64,000 bases of DNA from Clostridium sp. UBA701 (GTDB lineage Bacteria > Bacillota > Clostridia > Clostridiales > Clostridiaceae). This document shows positions 25,948 through 34,952 of the stretch, one piece after another; the first letter of the stretch is position 1; each line of letters opens with the position of its first letter. The notes under the pieces were generated by a model. The model had not been told where the DNA came from, made no database searches, and was given only the letters and a program-made list of their open reading frames with translations. Both the position numbers and the translations under genes were made by a program. The stretch is taken from positions 62,001-126,000 of the forward strand of contig DBMJ01000015.1 of assembly GCA_002298125.1 (NCBI GenBank), given 5' to 3'.

Positions 25948-27471
25948 TTATAGTTTTACCGGTGTAACAGCCTCTACAGCTTTTAATATTTCACCATTTT
26001 CTAATAACTCAGTTACCTTGTCAAGCACTTCGTACATTACTATATCTTCCTCAATAAATGAAACTCTATTACGAACTACCTTATAAGCTTCCTTTGTTCC
26101 CACACCAAGATTAAAGTTTTCCCTAAAATCTATCGCTTGACAAGCTGCTAATATCTCTGTTGAAACTACTCTTATAGCATTGTTTAATATTTCTCTACTC
26201 TTTCTTGCAGCAATTGTTCCCATACTAACGTGATCCTCTTGGTTTGCAGAAGAAGGTATAGAATCTACAGAAGCAGGATGAGCCAATATCTTGTTTTCAG
26301 ATACTAGGGCTGCTGCAGCATACTGCGTAATCATAAATCCCGAATTAAGTCCACCCTTCTTTACTAAAAATGGTGGTAAATCATTTAACTGATAATTGAT
26401 TAGTCTTTCCAATCTTCTTTCAGATATGTTCGCAAGCTCAGAGATAGCAATGCCTAAAAAATCAAAGCTTATAGCCATAGGTTGACCATGGAAATTACCA
26501 CCTGAAAGTATGGTGTTTTCATCCAAAATAATTGGATTATCTGTAACAGCATTCATCTCTATCTCAACTTTTTCTTTTACATAGTTCACAGCATCTTTAC
26601 TTGCACCATGTACTTGTGGTACACATCTTAGTGTATATGCATCTTGAACCCTAAGCTCTCCTTGAGATGTAACTAAGGTACTATTCTCTAAAAGCTTTAA
26701 TAAATTTTCTGCAGTGTCAATTTGACCCTTATGAGGTCTTACTGCATGTAGCCCTGGGTTAAAGGCATCAGTGATACCTCTTAAAGCTTCAATGGTTAGT
26801 GCAGAGGCTATGTCACATACTTTTACGAAGTTTATGCTGTCATATATGGCTAAAGCACCTACTGCAGTCATAACCTGAGTACCATTAATTAAAGCCAGAC
26901 CTTCTTTGGCTGTAAGCTCAATAGTATCCACTCCCGCTTTCTTCATAGCTTCTTTACCATGTAATATTTCCCCATTAAATTCTGCTAATCCTTCCCCCAG
27001 CATAGGCAGAACCATATGTGAAAGTGGAGCAAGATCTCCTGATGCGCCCAATGATCCCTTCTCAGGTATCACTGGGTGCACCTTTTTATTTATCATTTGT
27101 AAAAGGCATTCTAGGGTTTTAGGGGATATTCCTGAAAAACCCTTTGACAATGCATTTGCTCTAAGTACCATTATGGCTCTTACCACATCTCTAGGAAGTG
27201 GATTACCAGTACCACAGGCATGTGACATTATTAGATTTTTTTGAAGGGTTTTGCAGTCTTCATTGGTTATGACTACGTCAGAAAACTTTCCAAAGCCAGT
27301 GGTTATACCATAAATAACCTTACTGTCCTTCACAATTTTATCTACAATGTCTCTGGATTTTTGCACCTTTACAACAGCTTCCTCAGTTAACTGAATAGGA
27401 TAATCATCGCGACAAATTTTTACGAGATTTTCAAGAGTTAAGTTTTCTCCGTCTATATGGATTATTTCCAT
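25948..27471 (-). CDS. hutH: Histidine ammonia-lyase
   Basis: Deaminates histidine to urocanate. The 507-residue protein carries the Ala-Ser-Gly triad that forms the MIO cofactor in GSLGASGDLAPL (143-145), the catalytic Tyr in YGITTGFG (Tyr54), and SSANQEDHVSMG. The usual next genes for urocanate hydratase (hutU) and imidazolonepropionase (hutI) are not present in the window, so the path to the substrate of FtcD must be completed elsewhere. First gene of the hutH-ftcD-fchA group. Confidence 0.97.
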   Translation of the reverse strand: MEIIHIDGENLTLENLVKICRDDYPIQLTEEAVVKVQKSRDIVDKIVKDSKVIYGITTGFGKFSDVVITNEDCKTLQKNLIMSHACGTGNPLPRDVVRAIMVLRANALSKGFSGISPKTLECLLQMINKKVHPVIPEKGSLGASGDLAPLSHMVLPMLGEGLAEFNGEILHGKEAMKKAGVDTIELTAKEGLALINGTQVMTAVGALAIYDSINFVKVCDIASALTIEALRGITDAFNPGLHAVRPHKGQIDTAENLLKLLENSTLVTSQGELRVQDAYTLRCVPQVHGASKDAVNYVKEKVEIEMNAVTDNPIILDENTILSGGNFHGQPMAISFDFLGIAISELANISERRLERLINYQLNDLPPFLVKKGGLNSGFMITQYAAAALVSENKILAHPASVDSIPSSANQEDHVSMGTIAARKSREILNNAIRVVSTEILAACQAIDFRENFNLGVGTKEAYKVVRNRVSFIEEDIVMYEVLDKVTELLENGEILKAVEAVTPVKL

Positions 27472-27601
27472 GTTATCACCTCTAAAATTATGATTGATTT
27501 CTTACTATGTTATATTCTTTCTTTGTTTTAAATACCCTTCTAAAAATACCTAATTAAGTTTTCTGAATATATTTAATTTACTAATGCTTTAACAGGATAA
27601 A

Positions 27602-28477
27602 TCATCCTTCTTTTTTGGTATACCTTGTGAGTATAATTATGGAAGAAAGAATTAATAAGCTTCCTAAAGCAGTAGATATACTAATAGCTTCTTTTAGTAT
27701 TATCCAACCCAAAACCAGGGACACAATAGGCTCAAGTGTACTCAAAATAGAAGCATTGGATGGTCCTATTAATCTTACTCCCTCTAAAAATGCCATAAGA
27801 GCTACTACTGTGGAAATAAAAGCCAGTAACATAATACATACTATACCATAAAAACTAATGCTTAATGTAATACTTGAGTTTTTTAAACCAAGCAACAGCA
27901 TGGTAGCGCTGGCAGAAATAGATAAATAAAAGGTCATTACATAACTGTTCACTTGTTTTAGCTTACCACTAGAAGCACCTAATACATATATGGAGTAAAA
28001 AATTGCTGACATCAAGGCAAAAGAAATCCCCTTAAAACTAAAGACTTCTTTTCCCACCCCAATTAAAACATACACCCCTAAAACTGATAGACTCAAAGCT
28101 ATTATCTTTTGTAAATATATTTTTTCCTTATAGATAAAAGTAGAAAAAAAAGTTACTATTATTGGGTACGTATACATTATCATCGTTGCCAGTCCCACAG
28201 AGATGTAATTATATGAAACGAATAAAAACCCTGATGTCGCCGAATAACCAAAGACACCAAGTAATATAATCCATAAAAAAGTTGTCTTATCTAACTTTAA
28301 GGAAATACCCTTCTTAAGCAGATAATACAGAAGCATAATAGACGCAAATAAGAACCTCAAAAATAAGACACTATATGGATTAGCACCTTGACTATAGGCC
28401 AGCTTTGCTAAAATTGGCATTATTCCAAAGGAAACTGAAGCCAATACTATATATAGTAGACCTTTTATATTTTTCAT
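27602..28477 (-). CDS. EamA-family (DMT) transporter
   Basis: A 291-residue inner membrane protein with ten predicted helices in two EamA repeats of about five each (ends marked by LGVFGYSATSGFLFVSYNYISVG and LEPIVSLVLGWIILKEA). Members export amino acids, metabolites or drugs; the substrate cannot be read from sequence. Its ATG has GGGGGGAG just upstream. It sits between the polysaccharide block and hutH with a terminator-like hairpin upstream, so it is probably transcribed separately. Confidence 0.88.
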   Translation of the reverse strand: MKNIKGLLYIVLASVSFGIMPILAKLAYSQGANPYSVLFLRFLFASIMLLYYLLKKGISLKLDKTTFLWIILLGVFGYSATSGFLFVSYNYISVGLATMIMYTYPIIVTFFSTFIYKEKIYLQKIIALSLSVLGVYVLIGVGKEVFSFKGISFALMSAIFYSIYVLGASSGKLKQVNSYVMTFYLSISASATMLLLGLKNSSITLSISFYGIVCIMLLAFISTVVALMAFLEGVRLIGPSNASILSTLEPIVSLVLGWIILKEAISISTALGSLLILSSIIILTRYTKKEG

Positions 28478-28530
28478 AAACTCCCCCCTTTTATCTAATT
28501 AAATTTTATCACTAGTAATATATAATTAAA

Positions 28531-28553
28531 AGAACTACCAATTAGGTAGTTCT
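28531..28553 (-). terminator. Terminator after rfbD
   Basis: 9-bp stem AGAACTACC / GGTAGTTCT with a 5-base loop, followed on the minus strand by TTTTAATTAT. It closes the polysaccharide gene block. Confidence 0.8.
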
Positions 28554-28582
28554 CATTTTATAATTTTAGAAACTTACAATAA

Positions 28583-29419
28583 TTATAATCTGTTTAAATA
28601 ATCTTCTAATGCTTCTTCCCAAGGCCTTGTAATATCTCCTATGGTATTTTCCAGCATATAATTTCTAAGCACAGAGTACTTTGGTCTCTTAGCTGGTCTT
28701 GGATATTCTTCAGTACTACAAGGAACCACTTTTACTTCAATATTCTTAAGCTCAAATATTTTTTGTGCAAAATCATACCAAGAGCACTGACCTTTGCAAG
28801 TACAATGAAATGTCCCGTAATCCTTTGATTTGATGAGTGCAATAATAACCTTAGCTAAATCAAAAGTTGAAGTTGGAGTACCAATCTGATCACTAACAAC
28901 CTTAAGTGTGGAATTTTTTAGACTTAATGCAAGCATTGTCTTTACAAAATTATTGCCATCACCATATAACCACGCAGTTCTTATTATATAATGCTTTGGG
29001 TTAAATTCCTTTACTAATTCTTCTCCTATAAGCTTGGTTTTTCCATATACAGTTTGAGGATTAGTAACTTCAAACTCAGTAAGAGGCTTGTTTATATCTC
29101 CTGGGAACACATAATCAGTGGATATGTGAACCATTTCTGCTCCAATTGCATATGCAGCTTGAGCAAGATTTTTAGGCCCAAGTGCATTTATTAAAAACGC
29201 TTTATCTTCTTCCTCCTCACATTTATCCACTTGAGTGTGAGCAGCACAATTTACAATAACATGAGGCTTGAATTTATTCACATATTCATACACCTGTGAA
29301 GAACTTGTAATATCTAGGGTGTCAACATCAGTTAGTATTAGCTCATAATCTTCTCTTTCCATCTGCTTAATCAATTCTCTTCCAAGTTGTCCTTTAGCTC
29401 CAGTAATAAGTACTTTCAT
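28583..29419 (-). CDS. rfbD: dTDP-4-dehydrorhamnose reductase family protein
   Basis: A 278-residue extended short-chain dehydrogenase with the N-terminal NADPH motif GAKGQLGRELI, the CAAHTQVDKCEEEEDKAF block, the catalytic pair in STDYVFPG and YGKTKLIGEE, and IIRTAWLYG. It would reduce dTDP-4-dehydro-L-rhamnose to dTDP-L-rhamnose. The partner genes rfbA, rfbB and rfbC are not in the window, so either they are elsewhere or this reductase uses another nucleotide sugar. Confidence 0.88.
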   Translation of the reverse strand: MKVLITGAKGQLGRELIKQMEREDYELILTDVDTLDITSSSQVYEYVNKFKPHVIVNCAAHTQVDKCEEEEDKAFLINALGPKNLAQAAYAIGAEMVHISTDYVFPGDINKPLTEFEVTNPQTVYGKTKLIGEELVKEFNPKHYIIRTAWLYGDGNNFVKTMLALSLKNSTLKVVSDQIGTPTSTFDLAKVIIALIKSKDYGTFHCTCKGQCSWYDFAQKIFELKNIEVKVVPCSTEEYPRPAKRPKYSVLRNYMLENTIGDITRPWEEALEDYLNRL

Positions 29420-29458
29420 TTAAACCACCTCATTATTTCTATAAAATTTCAATTTAAT

Positions 29459-30178
29459 TTAACCAGCTTTATTTTGTGATTTTATTACTTTAAATAAAAA
29501 ACGTGGTATTTTACCTAATCTCTTAACTCTACATGGTTCTTTTACAATTCTATATAACCATTCAATTCCCAAGTTAATCATCCATTTTGGCGCTCGATTT
29601 AATTTTCCTGCATATATGTCAAAGCTTCCTCCTACTCCCATAAATATGCTACAATTTATGCTTTCCATATACTTTACAATGAAGCTTTCTTGCCTAGGGG
29701 CTCCCATCGCCACAAATAATGCAAAAGGCTTTTTATTTTGTATATCAGTGATAATATCTTCACAGGAATTTAAATCAAAATATCCATTGTGAAAACCAAC
29801 TATCTTCAAACCACTATAGCTTTTCCTTATGGAATCCACACATTTTAATAATACACTTTCTTCTGAGCCTAAAAGATATACAGACTTATCATTGCTTCTG
29901 CAATAATCAAGAAGGGAAGACATTACTTCAATTCCTGCAAGTTTTTCCTTAATAGGACAGCGTACTACCTTTGAAGCTAATATAGTTCCTATTCCATCTG
30001 GTATTATTACCGCTTGTTCTGAAGTGAAATTAGTGTATAACCTATTGTCCTCCAATCCACTATACAAAACTTCAGGATTACCTGAAACTATGTGTATCTT
30101 ATCCTTACTTAAAATATAGCTAATAAGCTCTTCCTTTGTTCCATTAAAAATCTTATATCCTAACACTTCTGAAAACAT
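29459..30178 (-). CDS. WecB/TagA/CpsF-family glycosyltransferase
   Basis: A 239-residue GT26 enzyme, typically adding N-acetylmannosamine (or a related sugar) to undecaprenyl-linked GlcNAc. The signature blocks IPDGIGTILASKV, VYLLGSEE, IVGFHNGYFD, VAMGAPRQESFI and MGVGGSFDIYAGKLNRAPKW are all present. Peripheral membrane location is expected. Lies between the GT4 transferase and rfbD, with short gaps, in the polysaccharide block. Confidence 0.93.
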   Translation of the reverse strand: MFSEVLGYKIFNGTKEELISYILSKDKIHIVSGNPEVLYSGLEDNRLYTNFTSEQAVIIPDGIGTILASKVVRCPIKEKLAGIEVMSSLLDYCRSNDKSVYLLGSEESVLLKCVDSIRKSYSGLKIVGFHNGYFDLNSCEDIITDIQNKKPFALFVAMGAPRQESFIVKYMESINCSIFMGVGGSFDIYAGKLNRAPKWMINLGIEWLYRIVKEPCRVKRLGKIPRFLFKVIKSQNKAG

Positions 30179-30199
30179 AGTCTTCCTCCGTTTGTGACC

Positions 30200-31303
30200 C
30201 TAATCATAAATTTTAGAGGTTTTGTCTACCATATTCTTTAAGGAATATTCCCTGCTGCAGTATTCATAAGCATCTGTAGCCATTTTAATATATTTTTCAC
30301 GATTTTCATAAGCATCAGACATAGCAACCTTAAGTGCATCCTCGTCTTTAACTGGAACAATTACACCATCCTTGCCATGCTCTAAAATTTCTGGAACGGC
30401 TCCAACCTTGGTGGTAATTATGGGTATCTTTTTACTTATAGCCTCCAAAAGTACAAAGGGAAATCCCTCCTTTACTGATGAAAGCACAAAGATATCCATA
30501 GCTTGTATAATAGATTCTGCATCCTCTCTATAACCGGTAAAATAAACATGGTCTAATCTCTTAGACAGTTCTTCCATTTCGCCTCTTAGTCTTCCATCTC
30601 CTACTAAAATAAGTCCTATATCGTCTTTCTCCAAAGACAACCTTTTATATGCATCAATTAGATACTTGTGGCCCTTGGTTTCATAAAAATTAGCTACAGA
30701 ACCGTACAAATATAATTTTTCAGGTATGTTAAGTTCTTCCCTTATGGAAGATTTATGAGTTAATTCTTTAGTAAAGTCAATACCATTAGGGATATATACC
30801 CTGTTTTTTTTCGAGTTGATATGATACCTTTTAGCGCAGCTTAAATCTAAAGGTGAAACGCATATAAGGTAATGTGATATTCTGGCACAAAACCATTCCG
30901 CAGCTACATAAATAGCTTTTTTTACAGCTGACATGGGTTCATTAAACACAAAGCCGTGAGCTGTATATATTATGTTGTCAACTCCTGCAGTCCATGCTGC
31001 AATTCTTCCTAGTATGCCAGCCTTTGAACTGTGGCAATGTACTATATCATATTTTTTCTGTTTAAATTCTCTTTTAAGAAACCTATAGGCTTTATAATCT
31101 GCTTTTGGGTTAATTTCTCTTACAAGTGAAGGTACTTCTACATGCTTTATTCCTTCTACTTTTAAAGCATCAACAAGTTTTCCTCCTCCTGAGGAGTAAA
31201 CAGTAAAATCATATTTTCCTTTTAGAGCGCTAACAAGTAGAAGTAAATTCTTTTGAGCTCCTCCCATTTCAGCTTGGGTTATGACTAATGCAGCTTTTTT
31301 CAT
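30200..31303 (-). CDS. Glycosyltransferase family 4
   Basis: A 367-residue GT-B transferase. The N-terminal domain begins KKAALVITQAEMGGAQKN and includes VHCHSSKAGILGRIAA; the C-terminal nucleotide-sugar domain has the acceptor loop VLSSVKEGFPFVLLEAISKKIPII with the conserved EGFP..LLEA motif. The ATG at 31303 has AAAGGATG upstream; an in-frame start at 31351 would overlap the upstream sugar-transferase gene. Donor and acceptor sugars are unknown. Confidence 0.92.
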   Translation of the reverse strand: MKKAALVITQAEMGGAQKNLLLLVSALKGKYDFTVYSSGGGKLVDALKVEGIKHVEVPSLVREINPKADYKAYRFLKREFKQKKYDIVHCHSSKAGILGRIAAWTAGVDNIIYTAHGFVFNEPMSAVKKAIYVAAEWFCARISHYLICVSPLDLSCAKRYHINSKKNRVYIPNGIDFTKELTHKSSIREELNIPEKLYLYGSVANFYETKGHKYLIDAYKRLSLEKDDIGLILVGDGRLRGEMEELSKRLDHVYFTGYREDAESIIQAMDIFVLSSVKEGFPFVLLEAISKKIPIITTKVGAVPEILEHGKDGVIVPVKDEDALKVAMSDAYENREKYIKMATDAYEYCSREYSLKNMVDKTSKIYD

Positions 31304-31316
31304 CGTTCTACATCCT

Positions 31317-32714
31317 TTAAAATAAATTATCTTTATCAATAGTAATTTCAAGGTTTAATTTTTTAATAAGCTCCCTTAAGGTAATCTCATCCTTTACTCC
31401 TGAAGAACTTTCCTTCATAAACATTATCTTAATGGTTTCAAGAATAAGTTTTAGGTCCAGCCATATAGAGTAACGCTTAATATACACTATATCATATCTT
31501 GCCTTATCTTCAGGGGTAGTTGTATATTTACCCATTATTTGAGCTAATCCCGTAAGCCCTGCCTTCACTAATGTTCTGTATTTAAAATTAGGTATGGTTT
31601 TATTGAATTGTTCAATAAAATATGGTCTTTCAGGCCTAGGTCCTACGATACTCATATCTCCCATAAGAACATTAAATAGTTGAGGTAGTTCATCTATCCT
31701 TGTAGCTCTTATATACCTGCCTATCCTTGTAATTCTAGGATCATCTTCTCCTGCTAAAACTGGTCCTGTCATTTTTTCAGCATTTATTACCATGGTTCTG
31801 AATTTTATTACATTAAATAACTTTCCACCTAGGGTGACTCTTTCTTGAGTAAAAAACACATTTGCCCTATCTTCGAGCTTTATTAATACTGCTGTTACAA
31901 GCATTATTGGAGATGCTATAATTATCCCTAAAAGAGAAAATAACAAATCAATAAATCTTTTTGCTATGGCAGCCTCCATAGTTAACCCCAATTTTTGCAC
32001 TTTTAACATTGGAATATCGTCCGCTCGGCTGAGCTTTGAGTTTATCAAGGAGAGTTCATAAATATCCGGTACTATGTAGATACTTTTTCTTTCCATTAAT
32101 GCTCTATCTATAATATATTTCTTTAGTTCTAAATTCACGTCACCACAGATAAAAACTACCTCTATTTCATTTAAATACTCATCTAGATATGTAGTTTCAC
32201 TATTGCACACATATTTAATTCTATATAAATCCCTCTGTTTTATTAATATTTTCTTTGTTACATATTCTAGTGTGTCATTACCAATAATAAGGCAATCCTT
32301 TACCCCATGAGAGCGGCGTATTAATCTCCAGACTATAATTCTCCATAGAGTTAATAGAATAAATTGAATTACAGTACTTATTAGTAATACACTTCTAGGA
32401 TAAGAAAATCCCCTTGCAAAAAAGGTTATAAATGCAGTAGTTATCATTAAACAAAGCACAGTTAAAAATAGAGAGTATATAGTTTCTCCCAAACTTAGCT
32501 TTAAAACGTCATTTAAAGAAAACACAAACATATATACCAAATATGCCAATACTATAAAAGGCATAATAGCTAGAGCAGGCTCATAATTAAATTTAGGAGG
32601 TTCAAAATCAAACTTTAGTAGAAAAGCTAAATAAATCCCCAAAAGAACCAAAATAATATCTATAAAATAGACAGTTATTTTATTTATTTCTGTCACGATT
32701 TCCCTCTTCTTCAT
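31317..32714 (-). CDS. Polyprenyl-phosphate sugar phosphotransferase (exopolysaccharide initiation)
   Basis: A 465-residue membrane enzyme with four to five N-terminal helices (about residues 12-130), a degenerate Rossmann-like middle (CLIIGNDTLEYV), a further helix, and the C-terminal catalytic domain: KRFIDLLFSLLGIIIASP, FFTQERVTLGGKLFNVIKFRTM, RATRIDELPQLFNVLMGDMS and GPRPERP. It transfers a sugar phosphate to undecaprenyl phosphate and starts repeat-unit synthesis. The ATG at 32714 has GGAGGAG upstream; a TTG at 32735 lies before it. Confidence 0.94.
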   Translation of the reverse strand: MKKREIVTEINKITVYFIDIILVLLGIYLAFLLKFDFEPPKFNYEPALAIMPFIVLAYLVYMFVFSLNDVLKLSLGETIYSLFLTVLCLMITTAFITFFARGFSYPRSVLLISTVIQFILLTLWRIIVWRLIRRSHGVKDCLIIGNDTLEYVTKKILIKQRDLYRIKYVCNSETTYLDEYLNEIEVVFICGDVNLELKKYIIDRALMERKSIYIVPDIYELSLINSKLSRADDIPMLKVQKLGLTMEAAIAKRFIDLLFSLLGIIIASPIMLVTAVLIKLEDRANVFFTQERVTLGGKLFNVIKFRTMVINAEKMTGPVLAGEDDPRITRIGRYIRATRIDELPQLFNVLMGDMSIVGPRPERPYFIEQFNKTIPNFKYRTLVKAGLTGLAQIMGKYTTTPEDKARYDIVYIKRYSIWLDLKLILETIKIMFMKESSSGVKDEITLRELIKKLNLEITIDKDNLF

Positions 32715-32816
32715 GTTACTCCTCCATAAATCCAAAACTAATAATTAATACCTTATATTATTCTACACTCCGCCTATAACTTAGTCAAATACATAACTAA
32801 TCCTGAATGGCAATAA

Positions 32817-32872
32817 AATAGCTTACAGAAGTTCCTATAATTTTAAATACAGTGGCACTCCTATAAGCTATT
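32817..32872 (-). terminator. Long stem-loop after galU
   Basis: Two 16-base arms (32817-32832 and 32857-32872) pair along their full length with two G-U wobbles and a 24-base loop. It lies between galU and the sugar-transferase gene. On the minus strand it is followed by TTTTATTG, so it may terminate or attenuate. Confidence 0.65.
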
Positions 32873-32913
32873 AATACATCAATTATATTTCATTCCTTGC
32901 TATTAAATAAAGA

Positions 32914-33819
32914 TTATTTGTTGATAAGCTTAGTATATAGCTTCTTGTAACTGTCACTATTTGTTAATTGTGATAGATAGGATATAAATTGAGTGTTTAA
33001 ATCCCCTCTTTTAAGTGCAAACTCTACGGTAGCTTCTAAAAAGCCTAATTTATCTCCTACATCGTATCGTCGTCCTTCAAAATTATATGCATACATAGCT
33101 TCCTTAGCAATTAAAGTTCTAAGTGCATCAGTAAGTTGAATTTCTCCACCCTTTCCAGGTTTTGTATTCTCAAGTATATCAAAGATTTGTGGAGTTATTA
33201 TATATCTTCCTAATATAGCTACATTTGATGGAGCTTCCTCCAATTTAGGCTTTTCTACTAAATCATTTACTTGATATACTCTTTCATTTAGACATATTCC
33301 ATTAACAATGCCATATTTACTTACATTTTCTCTTGGAACTTCTTGTACCCCTAAAATTGTAGCCCTATACTCATTATAACAATTTATTAACTGTTTTAAA
33401 CATGGTGTAGAACTATCTACTACATCGTCTCCTAACATTACGGCAAAGGGTTCATTACCCACAAAGGTTTTAGCACAGCCAATTGCATGTCCTAAACCCT
33501 TAGCTTCCTTTTGTCTTACATAGTATATATTTGCAATGTTTGAAATGTCCTTTACTATACTTAGAAGCTCATTTTTATTATGCTCCTCCAATTCCTTTTC
33601 TAATTCAACAGACTTGTCAAAATGATCCTCTATGGATTTCTTATTTCTTCCCGTAATTATGAGAATTTCTTCAATGCCAGATGCTACTGCTTCTTCAATT
33701 ATGTATTGAATTGTTGGTTTATCAACTATAGGAAGCATTTCCTTTGGCTGTGCTTTTGTAGCTGGTAAAAAACGTGTTCCTAACCCTGCTGCTGGTATAA
33801 CTGCTTTTTTAACTTTCAT
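32914..33819 (-). CDS. galU: UTP-glucose-1-phosphate uridylyltransferase
   Basis: Makes UDP-glucose from UTP and glucose-1-phosphate. The 301-residue protein contains the nucleotide-binding PAAGLGTRFLPATKAQPKEM, the catalytic GLGHAIGCAK and MLGDDVVD, and LVEKPKLEEAPSNVAILGRY. Ribosome binding site GGAGGAAGG. It likely supplies precursors to the adjacent polysaccharide genes and works with the phosphohexomutase two genes upstream. Confidence 0.96.
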   Translation of the reverse strand: MKVKKAVIPAAGLGTRFLPATKAQPKEMLPIVDKPTIQYIIEEAVASGIEEILIITGRNKKSIEDHFDKSVELEKELEEHNKNELLSIVKDISNIANIYYVRQKEAKGLGHAIGCAKTFVGNEPFAVMLGDDVVDSSTPCLKQLINCYNEYRATILGVQEVPRENVSKYGIVNGICLNERVYQVNDLVEKPKLEEAPSNVAILGRYIITPQIFDILENTKPGKGGEIQLTDALRTLIAKEAMYAYNFEGRRYDVGDKLGFLEATVEFALKRGDLNTQFISYLSQLTNSDSYKKLYTKLINK

Positions 33820-33848
33820 TGACCTTCCTCCTAAACATAAATAAATAA

Positions 33849-34943
33849 TTATTTAGTATCTGATTTCTGGGACATAATCCCTTTAATTTCTTTCTCTAAT
33901 GAAATTACTATTTCATCTTCTGGAGCGAGTTTTTTCGCTAAGTCCAGGTTGTTCTTAGCTTCTAAAATATTACCCTGATTAAGCAGACACATAATAATGT
34001 TTGTGCATATCTCCACTGACCTAGAGGCTTTAAAGGCACTCTTTAAATAATAAAGAGCAGAATCAAAATCACCAATACATGCATAATTAATTCCTAACTC
34101 ATTTACTACATCCACAAGCTCAGGATCTAGATTCAACGCTTCATTAAGATAATAAATAGCCTTTTGATAAAGCCCTAGGTTTCTATATGCCACTCCAATA
34201 TAATATAGAATTTTAACTCCAGGATTTTTTTCTAATAATTCAAGAAGATATGTTAGCGCTGTTTTAGGGTCCTCCTGTAGATTTTCTAGAGCTTTGTGGA
34301 GTTTAAAATCATATCCTATGGAATTATATATCTCATTTTCTTCATCACTTAGCTCATTTCTTCTATTACTATAGATATTTATAGAATTAAATGCTCTTTC
34401 ATAGTCCCCTTCTTCTTGGCATATTATTGCCTCATAAAGAAAGGTGATAGCATAATCCTTCTCAACTTTTAATTCTTCTATAATTTGTTTTTCTTCTTGA
34501 AGAAAAATAGAATTTGCTACTCTGAGTTCCTCTAGCAGCAGGAAAAGTCTAAGGAAGTTCTCCTCTGTACTTTCAACCTTGCTTATACCCCTTAGTATAT
34601 AATAAGCTTCTTCAATATTTTTCTCCTCCAGCAACCTATAAATTTTGCCTTTTAGGTGTTTTAAAAACTTATTGTCTCCTTGAAGAATTTTTATATAGTC
34701 ATTTTCATATTTGAAATTATCATCTAGTCCTAAAACATAGCTCATTCCTTCTAATAGTATAGCTACTGGTATTGAATCAAGATTTTGACCTGCCTTTATC
34801 ATTTCTTCCATGGAATTAAAGTGAAGAGGCAAATCCATATCCTCTAAAAATTTTGTTTTAAAAATTTTGTTTAAAGTAGGAGCTTTCACAGTAATAAACA
34901 GAGTATGAGATAATTTTTGATTTTTATAAATTTTTATATTCAT
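33849..34943 (-). CDS. Tetratricopeptide-repeat protein
   Basis: A 364-residue soluble protein. The C-terminal part (about 225-345) holds recognisable TPR units, such as VKILYYIGVAYRNLGLYQKAIYYLNEALNLDPELVDVVNELGINYACIGDFDSALYYLKSAF. The N-terminal 100 residues are not recognised. TPRs indicate a protein-interaction scaffold. It is placed between phosphohexomutase and galU with gaps of 9 and 29 bases, so it is cotranscribed with the sugar-nucleotide genes, though a direct role in polysaccharide synthesis is a guess. Confidence 0.85.
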   Translation of the reverse strand: MNIKIYKNQKLSHTLFITVKAPTLNKIFKTKFLEDMDLPLHFNSMEEMIKAGQNLDSIPVAILLEGMSYVLGLDDNFKYENDYIKILQGDNKFLKHLKGKIYRLLEEKNIEEAYYILRGISKVESTEENFLRLFLLLEELRVANSIFLQEEKQIIEELKVEKDYAITFLYEAIICQEEGDYERAFNSINIYSNRRNELSDEENEIYNSIGYDFKLHKALENLQEDPKTALTYLLELLEKNPGVKILYYIGVAYRNLGLYQKAIYYLNEALNLDPELVDVVNELGINYACIGDFDSALYYLKSAFKASRSVEICTNIIMCLLNQGNILEAKNNLDLAKKLAPEDEIVISLEKEIKGIMSQKSDTK

Positions 34944-34952
34944 TCTAAACCT

